DNA from: JAVVPO01 sp036655715
GTDB lineage: Bacteria > Bacillota > Clostridia > Lachnospirales > Cellulosilyticaceae
Direction: 5' to 3'
DNA length: 12,074 nucleotides
Assembly: GCA_036655715.1 (NCBI GenBank)
Contig: JAVVPO010000074.1
Span: 1-12,074, forward strand
The position numbers and the translations under genes are program-made. A model generated the notes under the pieces. The model did no database searches, had not been told where the DNA came from, and saw only the letters and a program-made list of their open reading frames with translations. Shown here piece by piece: positions 1 through 7,217 of the stretch (positions are counted from its first letter, which is position 1; each line of letters opens with the position of its first letter).

Positions 1-30
1 ACAAAGGGACCACTATACTTCTTTTAAAGA

Positions 31-85
31 AAAACTCTTTTTTAGGATAAAGGATAAAAGTATCCCTGTCCTAAAAAAGAGTTTT
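31..85 (-). terminator. hairpin terminator of the pentapeptide-repeat gene
   Basis: A perfect 17-bp inverted repeat has arms at 31-47 and 69-85. A smaller hairpin lies inside its loop (GGATA at 52-56 pairing with TATCC at 61-65). On the minus strand the stem is followed by a T-rich stretch (about 20-35), as expected for an intrinsic terminator. The stop codon of the pentapeptide gene (84-86) lies inside the first arm, so translation termination and the terminator overlap. The stem is symmetrical enough to work from both sides, although the plus-strand side lacks a clear T-run. Confidence 0.7.
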
Positions 86-740
86 AGATTAATTCTTGTT
101 CTTTGTAACTTTGTAGTGATTTAATGATGTAACTTAACGTACAAAAGTCTTTGTCTAGTTCTTTCTCAAGTTTATTTAAACCCTTGATAAGTATTTCTTC
201 ATCAAAGTTTTCTAGGAGTTTTATCATACTAATAGAGTTAATCTTTCCCTCTTTAGTATCTAGTACTCTAGCTTCTTTGATATTTTCATTTGACATTGCC
301 GAATTAACCGCATGAGTAAGTGCTTCACTTATTTTCAATTTAGGCATCTCATCATAAATAGTAATCCCTTTATCTTTGACATTTAAATTTTTAGCTTTTG
401 TTATATCTGTACCAATAAAAATAGTATTTACAAACTCAGCACTATTAAAATCTACACCATCTAGATTAACCCCTTCAAAAACTACATTGTCAAATTTAGC
501 TTTTTTAAATCTACTTTTTTTCAAATTAGTTCCTACAAACTCAGCGAACTTAAAACTACATTCGAAGAAATTGCAAGATTTCAGATGCGCCCCTCTAAGA
601 CTTGTATAATCGAAATTTGACCCTGAAAAGTCACAATCATAACAGTTACTTCTTTTAAGATTCTTATACATAAAATTCTTATTTAACTTTTGCGCATTCT
701 TATAATGAAAATTATCGCTTACTTTTTTATTACTAGCCAT
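84..740 (-). CDS. pentapeptide-repeat protein
   Basis: A 218-aa protein. From about residue 26 to 115 it shows a five-residue periodicity with F or L at the central position (for example F38, F43, L48, L53, F58, F63, F68, L73 and onward to F108): about 16-18 pentapeptide repeats, enough for roughly four coils of the right-handed quadrilateral beta-helix known for this fold. Residues 130-218 are charged and probably helical and have no recognised domain. No signal peptide or membrane segment is seen, so it is likely cytoplasmic. Members of this fold include DNA-mimicking gyrase protectors (Qnr, MfpA) and many proteins of unknown role; this one is too short and divergent to assign. A good GGAGG lies four bases before the ATG. 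It lies downstream of the MMPL transporter gene on the same strand and has its own candidate promoter, so it could be transcribed both ways. Confidence 0.85.
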   Translation of the reverse strand: MASNKKVSDNFHYKNAQKLNKNFMYKNLKRSNCYDCDFSGSNFDYTSLRGAHLKSCNFFECSFKFAEFVGTNLKKSRFKKAKFDNVVFEGVNLDGVDFNSAEFVNTIFIGTDITKAKNLNVKDKGITIYDEMPKLKISEALTHAVNSAMSNENIKEARVLDTKEGKINSISMIKLLENFDEEILIKGLNKLEKELDKDFCTLSYIIKSLQSYKEQELI

Positions 741-800
741 TTTACCTCCAACTAAAATATTACTCTTTTAGTTTTTTATTTATTTTTAGTTCTTTTTCAT

Positions 801-827
801 ATTATATAGGGTAACCATTAAAGTCAA
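801..827 (-). promoter_or_regulatory. candidate promoter for the pentapeptide-repeat gene
   Basis: On the minus strand TTGACT (822-827) is followed after 15 bp by a consensus TATAAT (801-806), or after 17 bp by TAATAT. A GGTAACC palindrome lies in the spacer. It begins about 30 bases past the transporter stop codon and leaves a leader of about 50-60 bases before the pentapeptide ATG. Hexamer quality is good but spacing is ambiguous. Confidence 0.5.
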
Positions 828-854
828 TATTTTTTCATTTTCTTCTATTATAAA

Positions 855-2933
855 TTATTTATCATTTGATTTCTTTGTACTTTTCCACCCTAAGGTGGTC
901 TTTTGAATAACTGGATCAAAGATAAGTAGCATCGCTGGTAATAGGATATACACTAACACTAAGCTAATAATAGAACCTCTTGCAATAAGGAGTGTCAGTT
1001 CTGATGCTGAACGAATCGTTGTAATAAGATATACACTAAGTGTTCCCGCTATTAAGATAAGGGCTGATGTAAACACAGCTCTTGATGTATCTTTGATTGT
1101 TTGCACCATCGCTTCTTTCTGCACCATATGCTCTAAATTTTCTTTATATCTAGTTGTAAATAATATAGCATAATCCACTGTTGCACCTAGCTGAATCGCA
1201 CCTAATATAATGAAGCTAATAAAGTTAAGCTCTGTTCCCATCATATAAGGAATGCTTAAATTAATCCATATCCCCAATTGAATAATAAATAATAGTATAA
1301 GTGGTAACGTAATAGATTTAAAAGTCACAGCAAGAATAAGACCTACTAGCAAAATAGATACCAACGTTACCACCTTGAAATCTTTTGCCGTTATATTTTT
1401 AAGATCGTCATAAACGATAGATTCTCCTGTTATAAAATAGTTTTCAGAGAGTTCTTCACCTAACGTCTGTTTGATAGCCTTAATAGTCTGAGATGTTTCT
1501 TCACCTTCCATCAGTCTATCTAAATCCACAGCAAAATACGTGTAGTTATCACTTTGGAATTTTTCCACCAATTCTTTTGGTATAAACTCTAATGGCAATT
1601 TCTCACTCACTATTGAATAAAGTCCAAAAGCACTTTTTACACCGTCTATATCATTTATTTTACCCATCGTCTCTTTTAACTTTGACGCTTGGTCAAGAGG
1701 CACTAGCACCACAAGCTGGTTAGCAAGTCCAAAGATCCCTTTGATTTTTTGTGTTGCCTCAATGGAAACTGCTGAATCTTTAAGTGTTTTTTCATTTGAA
1801 TAATAATAGTCTACTTTACTGTTTGCCATAAAAGCTGGGATAGCTATTATAATAGCACTTACTAAAGCAACATATCTAAGTTTTATAAACCCCTTTGCCA
1901 ATTTCCCAAATGAAGGAATCAGTATGCGGTGCTCTTTAACTTTCAACTTATGATCTATAAGTAAGATAATAGCAGGTAATAGTGTCATGACACATAGCAA
2001 GCTAAAGAATACACCCTTTGCAAGTACAAGCCCCATGTCTCTACCTATACCATATTTCATCATGACTAATGCTAGGAAACCACCTACTGTAGTAAGTGCT
2101 GATGCAGATACCGTGCCAAAGGTTTTTGTAATAGCCGCTTGCATTGCTTCTTTTCTAGGTAAATGCATTTTCTCATCATAATATCTATGCAGTAAAAAAA
2201 TAGAGTAGTCCATCGATACTGCTAACTGTAAGATACTTGCTACCGAATTAGTATTAGAAGATATAGTCCCAAAAATAATATTACTTCCCATATTAATAAT
2301 AATAGCTACACCGATAGCTACAAAGAAATAAATAGGTTCAAAATAAGTACGGGAACCTAATACTAGGATAATAGCAATGACCACAAAGGCTAATAAAGAG
2401 TACCCTATAATCTCTCTTTCTGTCGTATCCACCATATCCTTTGCAATAGCACTCTCGCCACCTAGATAAAATTCTTTATCTTCTACTAATTTTTCTATTA
2501 ATTCTATAGTTCGTTGTGTCTGCTCACTACTACTTCCCTTTTTAAACACAATATCAATAATACTATAGCCTTCTTTTACTTTATCCTCAAAGTATAAAAC
2601 TTCTTTTATACCTTCTAGTTTACTTATCTCTCCTACTAAAGCCTTCATTTCTTCAGGACTTTCTGACTTAACCATCAAAGAGGCTAGTCCTCCCATTTGA
2701 AACTCCTCTTCTAGAAGTTGCTTCCCTTGATAAGATGGCATATCCGCTGGCAGGTATGAACTTAAATCATACTCTATATTGACATATTTAATCCCTATCA
2801 TACTTAATATAAGTAATATGCCATAAATCCCAATTAATCCTTTCGGATGATTAACTATAAATTCTGCTATTTTTTTCATCATCTTCTCCATTCTAGTTCT
2901 GTCAATTTTATGCATTAGCTTATTATAGCTCAT
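855..2933 (-). CDS. MMPL-family RND-type membrane transporter
   Basis: A 692-aa integral membrane protein with the twofold layout of the MMPL/RND superfamily: TM1 at about 32-50, a large extracytoplasmic domain at about 52-173, a block of five TMs at about 175-326, TM7 at about 352-370, a second extracytoplasmic domain at about 372-515, and five final TMs at about 519-671. The two halves carry matching motifs after TM4 and TM10 (MDYSIFLLHRYYDE at 241-254 and VDYAILFTTRYKE at 587-599), a sign of the internal duplication. Such proteins export lipids or hydrophobic drugs using the proton gradient; the substrate here is unknown. The ATG at 2931-2933 has no Shine-Dalgarno. A GGAGAAG over codons 15-17 is well placed for starts at Met18 or Met19 (about 2877-2882), so the real protein is probably about 674 aa. 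It is divergent from a MerR-family regulator, which suggests effector-induced efflux. Confidence 0.88.
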   Translation of the reverse strand: MSYNKLMHKIDRTRMEKMMKKIAEFIVNHPKGLIGIYGILLILSMIGIKYVNIEYDLSSYLPADMPSYQGKQLLEEEFQMGGLASLMVKSESPEEMKALVGEISKLEGIKEVLYFEDKVKEGYSIIDIVFKKGSSSEQTQRTIELIEKLVEDKEFYLGGESAIAKDMVDTTEREIIGYSLLAFVVIAIILVLGSRTYFEPIYFFVAIGVAIIINMGSNIIFGTISSNTNSVASILQLAVSMDYSIFLLHRYYDEKMHLPRKEAMQAAITKTFGTVSASALTTVGGFLALVMMKYGIGRDMGLVLAKGVFFSLLCVMTLLPAIILLIDHKLKVKEHRILIPSFGKLAKGFIKLRYVALVSAIIIAIPAFMANSKVDYYYSNEKTLKDSAVSIEATQKIKGIFGLANQLVVLVPLDQASKLKETMGKINDIDGVKSAFGLYSIVSEKLPLEFIPKELVEKFQSDNYTYFAVDLDRLMEGEETSQTIKAIKQTLGEELSENYFITGESIVYDDLKNITAKDFKVVTLVSILLVGLILAVTFKSITLPLILLFIIQLGIWINLSIPYMMGTELNFISFIILGAIQLGATVDYAILFTTRYKENLEHMVQKEAMVQTIKDTSRAVFTSALILIAGTLSVYLITTIRSASELTLLIARGSIISLVLVYILLPAMLLIFDPVIQKTTLGWKSTKKSNDK

Positions 2934-2975
2934 TTATATAAAAAATTTATGTATCTATTCTTTAATCTATCTGGA

Positions 2976-2997
2976 TATTCCAACCAATTTATTCCAA
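2976..2997. repeat. short direct repeat in the divergent control region
   Basis: TATTCCAA occurs at 2976-2983 and again at 2990-2997, 14 bp apart. The first copy is also part of a small dyad (TGGA-TAT-TCCA, 2972-2982). The repeats lie between the MMPL transporter and the MerR gene, where a transporter promoter is expected; a weak minus-strand TTGGTT (2982-2987) and TAAAGA (2959-2964), 17 bp apart, overlap them. A role as a regulator site is inference only. Confidence 0.3.
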
Positions 2998-3002
2998 ACA
3001 TC

Positions 3003-3034
3003 TTGCATTTCTATCCATTCGATATTTCTATAAT
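3003..3034 (+). promoter_or_regulatory. MerR-type promoter/operator of the regulator gene
   Basis: TTGCAT (3003-3008) and a consensus TATAAT (3029-3034) are separated by 20 bp instead of 17. A dyad TATC-N5-GATA (3012-3015 and 3021-3024) sits at the centre of that spacer. Over-long spacers of 19-20 bp with a centred dyad are the hallmark of promoters that MerR-family proteins activate by DNA distortion, so this is probably an autoregulated promoter. It leaves a leader of about 47 bases before the MerR start codon. Confidence 0.6.
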
Positions 3035-3087
3035 TAAGATGATATGATAAACTATACAGTAGCCTTACAGTCTTAGGAGGAATCAGC

Positions 3088-3906
3088 ATGACTGAAAATC
3101 TACAAAGTTACTTTACTACAGGTGCATTTGCTAAATTATGCGGAGTTAAAAAACAAACACTTTTTCATTATGATGATATTGGACTATTTCGTCCTATGAT
3201 TATTAAAGAAAATGGATATCGTTACTATTCTTATCGCCAAATTTATGCGTTTAGTATTATTTGTTCTTTAAAGGAACTAGACATGCCTCTAAAAGAAATC
3301 AAAACTTATCTTGATGAGCGCACTCCAAAAAAATATATAGACCTTATGCAAAATAAAATTACCGACATCGATAAGGAAATCCATAAGCTAGGTGAAATTC
3401 GTAGACTTATGACCACAGCTACTCATCTTACCCAAAAAGCGCTTCAATTAGATTGTGATACAATCCTACTTGAAGAACAAAACCAAGAGTATCTCCTTGT
3501 CAATTCTAAGCTAGACCCCACCACCAATAAAGATTTTTCAAAAATCATGTTAGAATACATTCATTTTTCTAATCAACTTCAACTAAGTGATACTGACTAT
3601 ATTGGTACCATGATCAAAGTTGATTGTATTATTAATGGGGAATCTAACTATTATTCTAATTTGTATGTCAAAACAGCTACTCCCAATCTTCAGTCCGTTA
3701 TCGTTAAACCCAAAGGAACTTATGCAATTGCTTATCATCAAGGACGTTATGAAACCATTCATCTCACCTATCAAAAATTAATAAATTATGTCCAATCACT
3801 CAACCGCCAATTAGGAGATTATCTGTATGAAGAATATATCTTAGATGATATTGCACTAAAAAACGAAGAAGAATACATTACACAAATCATGATTCAAGTT
3901 ATCTAA
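3088..3906 (+). CDS. MerR-family regulator with BmrR-like effector domain
   Basis: A 272-aa protein. Residues 8-76 form a MerR winged-helix DNA-binding domain (YFTTGAFAKLCGVKKQTLFH..., then GLFRP and GYRYYSYRQ). Residues about 83-118 form the dimerising coiled coil. The remainder, about 124-272, has the length and aromatic-rich character of the GyrI-like/BmrR effector-binding domain, which in relatives binds lipophilic drugs and typically triggers efflux genes. A strong AGGAGG (3075-3080) precedes the ATG. It is transcribed divergently from the MMPL transporter, its most likely target, and is followed by a strong terminator. The MerR fold is clear. The exact ligand and the claim that it controls the transporter are inferred from family and position. 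Confidence 0.88.
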   Translation: MTENLQSYFTTGAFAKLCGVKKQTLFHYDDIGLFRPMIIKENGYRYYSYRQIYAFSIICSLKELDMPLKEIKTYLDERTPKKYIDLMQNKITDIDKEIHKLGEIRRLMTTATHLTQKALQLDCDTILLEEQNQEYLLVNSKLDPTTNKDFSKIMLEYIHFSNQLQLSDTDYIGTMIKVDCIINGESNYYSNLYVKTATPNLQSVIVKPKGTYAIAYHQGRYETIHLTYQKLINYVQSLNRQLGDYLYEEYILDDIALKNEEEYITQIMIQVI

Positions 3907-3918
3907 CTCATTCTAAAT

Positions 3919-3983
3919 AATAATAGAGGTCTATCTCAAAACTAGCTAGCTTAATAACTATTTTGAGATAGACCTCCATTATT
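3919..3983 (+). terminator. terminator after the MerR gene
   Basis: A perfect 16-bp stem (3926-3941 with 3961-3976) is extended after one mismatch by six more A/T pairs (3919-3924 with 3978-3983). The 19-base loop contains a small CTAGCTAG palindrome. It starts about 13 bases after the MerR stop codon. The T-run after the stem is poor (TTTCTAT), so efficiency is uncertain. Confidence 0.7.
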
Positions 3984-4187
3984 TCTATATCTGTTAAAAT
4001 TTGCTCAAAAAATAGTTTTTTGATTACTTAATATAAATTTATTTTTTTTATTTTCTTCTCACCTATGCCGTATCACTCTTCTTATTTTCTTATTCACAAC
4101 GCCCTATACGTTGCTTTTCTAGCTTATTCCCCATTTTTTCTTAATCACTCTTATCATATCTTCTAAAAATCTTACTTGTTTAACATT
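3984..4187. other. AT-rich intergenic stretch, no gene seen
   Basis: Between the MerR terminator and the control region of the GltD-like gene there is no open frame with a ribosome binding site on either strand. A weak A/T-only hairpin (4006-4022) is present. Nothing else is supported. Confidence 0.6.
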
Positions 4188-4235
4188 AACAATTTTTTAT
4201 CAATTGTTGAGTATTTTTATGTCATCTTTTATAAT
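4188..4235 (+). promoter_or_regulatory. promoter and candidate operator of the GltD-like gene
   Basis: TTGAGT (4207-4212) and TATAAT (4230-4235) are separated by exactly 17 bp, a good housekeeping-type promoter, with an expected transcript start near 4242. A 7-bp dyad AACAATT/AATTGTT (4188-4194 and 4202-4208) overlaps the -35 box and could be a regulator site, but no cognate regulator is identified. Confidence 0.6.
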
Positions 4236-4262
4236 AACCTTAATGTTTAATGATTCTACATC

Positions 4263-5534
4263 ATGACGAGACGAAATTTACTTATAAGGGGTTATGAAAA
4301 CATGCAAAATTTATTACTCGAAGCAAACAACTGCTTAAAATGCAAAAATGCTAGATGTCAGAAAAACTGTCCTATTGACACACCTATTCCTGAGGTTATT
4401 TCTTTATTCCAAGAAGGGCGATTACATAAAGCTGGTGAAGTCTTATTTAACAATAATCCTCTCTCTGCAATCTGTGCCATTGTATGTCCACACGAAACCC
4501 AGTGCAAAGGAAATTGCATCAAAGGAATCAAAGGCGAACCTGTTAGCTTTTGCGATATAGAAAGATACATCTCTGAGCAATACCTTGAGGAGTTATCTAT
4601 TGATAGAGCTCCTGAGAATGGTAAAAGAGTCGGTATCATTGGCTCTGGTCCTGCTGGAATAACTGCTGCCATCATCCTTGCCCAACAAGGTTATAAGGTG
4701 ACTATTTTTGAAATGAGAGAAAAAATAGGTGGTGTTTTAACTTATGGCATCCCTGAATTTAGATTACCACGCACTATTCTAGATAACTTGACTAAGAAGC
4801 TTATACAACTAGGTGTACGTATTAGACCTAATACTTTAGTAGGTCCTGTTCTTACCTTAGACAAGTTACTCTCTGATGGATATGATGCCGTCTTTATTGG
4901 GACAGGCGTTTGGAATCCTAAGATGTTAAATATAAAAGGTGAAAGTTTGGGTAATGCTTGCTATGCTATTGACTACTTAAGAACACCTTCAAGCTATGAG
5001 CTTGGCAAAAAAGTTTGTGTCATTGGGGCTGGTAATGTTGCTATGGATGCTTCAAGAAGTGCTAAGTTCTATGGCAGTGAAGAAGTGCATATTTTCTTTA
5101 GAAGTGGTGAAGAAGATATTACAGCAACTCAAGTAGAATTCCACGAAGCCAAGGAAGAGGGCGTTATCTTTAACTACTACAAAGGTCCTGTTGAAATTAC
5201 AGATGAAGGTGTTATCTTTGCAAATATTAAAAAAACTATTAGAGAAGATGGACTAGTGATTCTAGAGCCTATTGCAGGTTCAGAAGAGCTTTTCCCTTGT
5301 GACTCTGTTATCGTAGCCATTAGCCAAGTTCCTAAAAATGATATTTCTGCTAATACAGTTGGCTTAGAAACAAAATATGGTTTACTTATTACCGATGCGC
5401 TTGGCCATACCTCTAGAGATGGTGTCTTTGCCTGTGGTGATGTAGTAAGTGGTGCTAAAACAGTTATTCATGCCGTTGTTGCAGCAAAACTTGTAGCCAG
5501 TAGCATTGATGATTATTGCCGCTCATTAGCTTAG
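4263..5534 (+). CDS. GltD-like NAD(P)-dependent FAD/iron-sulfur oxidoreductase
   Basis: The best start is the ATG at 4302, ten bases after AAGGGG; the upstream ATG at 4263 has no Shine-Dalgarno. The resulting 410-aa protein belongs to the glutamate synthase small-subunit family. In that numbering it has two cysteine clusters for [4Fe-4S] centres (C11, C14, C19, C23 and C58, C62, C68, C72), an FAD Rossmann motif GSGPAG (114-119), an NAD(P) motif GAGNVA (242-247) and a C-terminal FAD-closing segment (GVFACGDVVSGAK). The fold passes electrons from NAD(P)H through FAD to a partner. Length matches standalone relatives such as PreT (dihydropyrimidine dehydrogenase subunit) as well as GltD. Neither the large glutamate synthase subunit nor PreA lies beside it, so substrate and partner are unknown. 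It is convergent with cysK and shares its terminator. Confidence 0.85.
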   Translation: MTRRNLLIRGYENMQNLLLEANNCLKCKNARCQKNCPIDTPIPEVISLFQEGRLHKAGEVLFNNNPLSAICAIVCPHETQCKGNCIKGIKGEPVSFCDIERYISEQYLEELSIDRAPENGKRVGIIGSGPAGITAAIILAQQGYKVTIFEMREKIGGVLTYGIPEFRLPRTILDNLTKKLIQLGVRIRPNTLVGPVLTLDKLLSDGYDAVFIGTGVWNPKMLNIKGESLGNACYAIDYLRTPSSYELGKKVCVIGAGNVAMDASRSAKFYGSEEVHIFFRSGEEDITATQVEFHEAKEEGVIFNYYKGPVEITDEGVIFANIKKTIREDGLVILEPIAGSEELFPCDSVIVAISQVPKNDISANTVGLETKYGLLITDALGHTSRDGVFACGDVVSGAKTVIHAVVAAKLVASSIDDYCRSLA

Positions 5535-5548
5535 TCAATCTATGCATC

Positions 5549-5617
5549 TATAACAAAAGAAGGGCACGTGAAATCTTCTATACCCTAGATGATTTCGCTT
5601 GCCCTCCTTTTGTTATA
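5549..5617. terminator. bidirectional terminator between GltD-like gene and cysK
   Basis: Arms of 27 bases (5549-5575 and 5591-5617) pair with about four mismatches around a 15-base loop. Both ends carry A/T-rich arms (TATAACAAAAG against CTTTTGTTATA), giving a T-rich exit in either direction. It lies between two convergent genes, where a shared terminator is expected. Confidence 0.8.
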
Positions 5618-5638
5618 ATAACTACCTTCCATGAAGAG

Positions 5639-6571
5639 TTAGTCTTCAAACATGGGGGTAGAGAGGTATCTTTCTCCCGTATCAGGTAGTATCACTATTA
5701 TATTCTTCCCTACATTTTCAGGACGTTTTGCAATCTGAGTTGCAGCCCATACAGCTGCTCCAGATGATATACCTATAAGCATTCCTTCTATTCTAGAGAG
5801 TTCTTTACCTATGCGAAAGGCCCCTTCATTATCTACTGTTATAACTTCATCATAAATTGAAGTATTTAGTATCACCGGGACAAACCCTGCCCCAATGCCT
5901 TGTATTTGATGAGCACCCGCTATTCCTTTTGAAAGAACTGGTGAACTCTCGGGTTCCACAGCGATTACTTTAATATTAGGATTTTGCATTTTAAGATATT
6001 CTCCTATTCCTGTAAGTGTCCCACCTGTTCCTACACCTGCTACAAGAATATCAATTTGCCCTTCTGTGTCTTCCCAAATTTCAGGCCCTGTTGTTAGCCT
6101 ATGTACTTCTGGATTTGCAGGATTTATAAATTGTCCCGGTATGAATGCATGAGGTATTTGCGTAGCCAGTTCTTCCGCCTTAGCTATGGCTCCTGTCATT
6201 CCTTTTGACCCTTCAGTTAAGACAACCTCTGCACCATAAGCTTTAAGAAGATTCCTTCTCTCCACACTCATTGTCTCAGGCATCGTAAGAATTATTTTGT
6301 AGCCTCTTGCCGCTGCTACACTTGCAAGCCCTATCCCTGTATTCCCACTAGTCGGTTCAATAATGACAGAACCTTCCTTTAGCAATCCTTTTTTTTCTGC
6401 ATCCTCCACCATAGCCTTAGCAATGCGATCCTTTACACTTCCTGCTGGGTTAAAATATTCAAGTTTCGCAATGATTTTAGCTTCTAAATTATATTTCTTT
6501 TGATACTGTGATAACTCTAGCAAAGGTGTTCTCCCAACTAAATCTGTAATACTTTTATAAATTTTTGACAT
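5639..6571 (-). CDS. cysK: cysteine synthase (O-acetylserine sulfhydrylase)
   Basis: A 310-aa PLP enzyme that converts O-acetylserine and sulfide into cysteine in the cytoplasm. It shows the PLP lysine K47 in NPAGSVKDR, the phosphate and substrate loop PTSGNTG (73-79), the glycine-rich GTGGTLTG (181-188), S270 in SSGAA, which contacts the PLP ring nitrogen, and LPDTGERYLST near the C-terminus. Length is standard for CysK/CysM (about 300-310). The start was set at Met21 of the longest frame (ATG at 6569-6571), eight bases after AAGGGGG; the far upstream ATG (6629-6631) overlaps the putative -10 box and cannot be the start. CysK against CysM cannot be settled fully from sequence, but the motifs fit CysK. 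It stands alone, with no adjacent serine acetyltransferase. Confidence 0.93.
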   Translation of the reverse strand: MSKIYKSITDLVGRTPLLELSQYQKKYNLEAKIIAKLEYFNPAGSVKDRIAKAMVEDAEKKGLLKEGSVIIEPTSGNTGIGLASVAAARGYKIILTMPETMSVERRNLLKAYGAEVVLTEGSKGMTGAIAKAEELATQIPHAFIPGQFINPANPEVHRLTTGPEIWEDTEGQIDILVAGVGTGGTLTGIGEYLKMQNPNIKVIAVEPESSPVLSKGIAGAHQIQGIGAGFVPVILNTSIYDEVITVDNEGAFRIGKELSRIEGMLIGISSGAAVWAATQIAKRPENVGKNIIVILPDTGERYLSTPMFED

Positions 6572-6629
6572 CCTCATATCCCCCTTAAGAGCGTATTTTA
6601 TAGTCTCTATCTCCGCTAACATGCTTATC

Positions 6630-6635
6630 ATTATA
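6630..6635 (-). promoter_or_regulatory. candidate -10 box of cysK
   Basis: A consensus TATAAT lies on the minus strand about 60 bases before the cysK start codon, just downstream of the preceding terminator. No convincing -35 box lies 16-18 bp upstream. The resulting leader of about 50 bases is too short for a T-box or SAM riboswitch. Confidence 0.35.
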
Positions 6636-6667
6636 TGCTCTATTTTGTCTCATTATGATTATAACAA

Positions 6668-6709
6668 AAATAGGATTTCTCACTATAACTCATTTGAGAA
6701 ATCCTATTT
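6668..6709 (-). terminator. terminator of the 103-aa orphan gene
   Basis: A perfect 15-bp stem (6668-6682 with 6695-6709) and a 12-base loop begin about ten bases past the stop codon. On the minus strand the stem is followed by TTTGTTAT. It separates this gene from cysK. Confidence 0.82.
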
Positions 6710-6718
6710 ATATAGACC

Positions 6719-7030
6719 TTATTTAAAAGGTTCTATTCTTACGATAAAATGACCTGTTGCATTTCTTGGGTTAGCTATGTATAAATTTCTAAGCGCTTCA
6801 TATGATGTAACAGTTCCTTCTTTAATATTCTCAAATCTCGTTTTATTACTATCTACATTACAATTTTGTTTTACATCAAAAGAAATATCTGAATCTCCCA
6901 TTTTAGAGATAACATGCCATATCAAATGACCTTCATTCTTCAATTGATTGATACAGAAGTTTCTACTTGCACGACCATCTTCACCTTGTTTCGCAAAAGG
7001 CTCACTTGCAATAATTGCTACCTCTCCCAT
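6719..7030 (-). CDS. hypothetical protein, 103 aa
   Basis: I do not recognise this protein. It has no signal peptide or membrane segment, is mixed in charge and looks rich in short beta strands (VAIIAS, HLIWHVIS, GHFIVRIEPF), so a small soluble beta protein is likely. Two cysteines (C26 and C57) are present. AAAGGGGTG lies five bases before the ATG, and a strong terminator follows, so it is almost certainly a real, separately terminated gene. The upstream region (7031-7150) is very A/T-rich with several TATAAT-like hexamers, so no single promoter can be chosen. Its neighbour upstream is another orphan, but the terminator at 7153-7184 separates them. Confidence 0.7.
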   Translation of the reverse strand: MGEVAIIASEPFAKQGEDGRASRNFCINQLKNEGHLIWHVISKMGDSDISFDVKQNCNVDSNKTRFENIKEGTVTSYEALRNLYIANPRNATGHFIVRIEPFK

Positions 7031-7152
7031 GTAAACACCCCTTTGAATAACGTATATTATAATTTAAATATTTATGATATATATTATATTATGAATTATA
7101 AATAAATAATATTCTAAATTTTATTTATTTATGGTAATAATCTCTATAAAAC

Positions 7153-7184
7153 AACCGTTAGAAATGAGCTTATCCCTAACGGTT
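7153..7184 (-). terminator. terminator of the 145-aa orphan gene
   Basis: A 9-bp GC-containing stem AACCGTTAG/CTAACGGTT (7153-7161 and 7176-7184) with a 14-base loop is followed on the minus strand by TGTTTTAT. It lies about 34 bases beyond the stop codon. Confidence 0.78.
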
Positions 7185-7217
7185 ATTTGCTACTATTTAA
7201 AATACTCAATACCTATA

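Noticed and set aside
376..609. Open frame on the plus strand, 77 aa
   Set aside because: It is antisense to the pentapeptide-repeat gene, and its regular pattern mirrors the repeat codons; no Shine-Dalgarno.
4006..4022. Hairpin CAAAAAA-TAG-TTTTTTG
   Set aside because: It is almost pure A/T with a 3-base loop and no gene ending nearby; expected by chance in such A/T-rich DNA.
4358..4675. Open frame on the minus strand, 105 aa
   Set aside because: It lies fully antisense to the iron-sulfur and FAD region of the GltD-like gene, whose motifs show which strand is coding.
6572..6667. Possible T-box or SAM riboswitch ahead of cysK
   Set aside because: The space between the previous terminator and the cysK start is under 100 bases, and no suitable conserved elements or leader terminator are seen.
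7031..7150. Promoters for the 103-aa gene
   Set aside because: Many TATAAT-like hexamers occur in this A/T-rich stretch, but none has a convincing -35 partner, so no single one can be supported.
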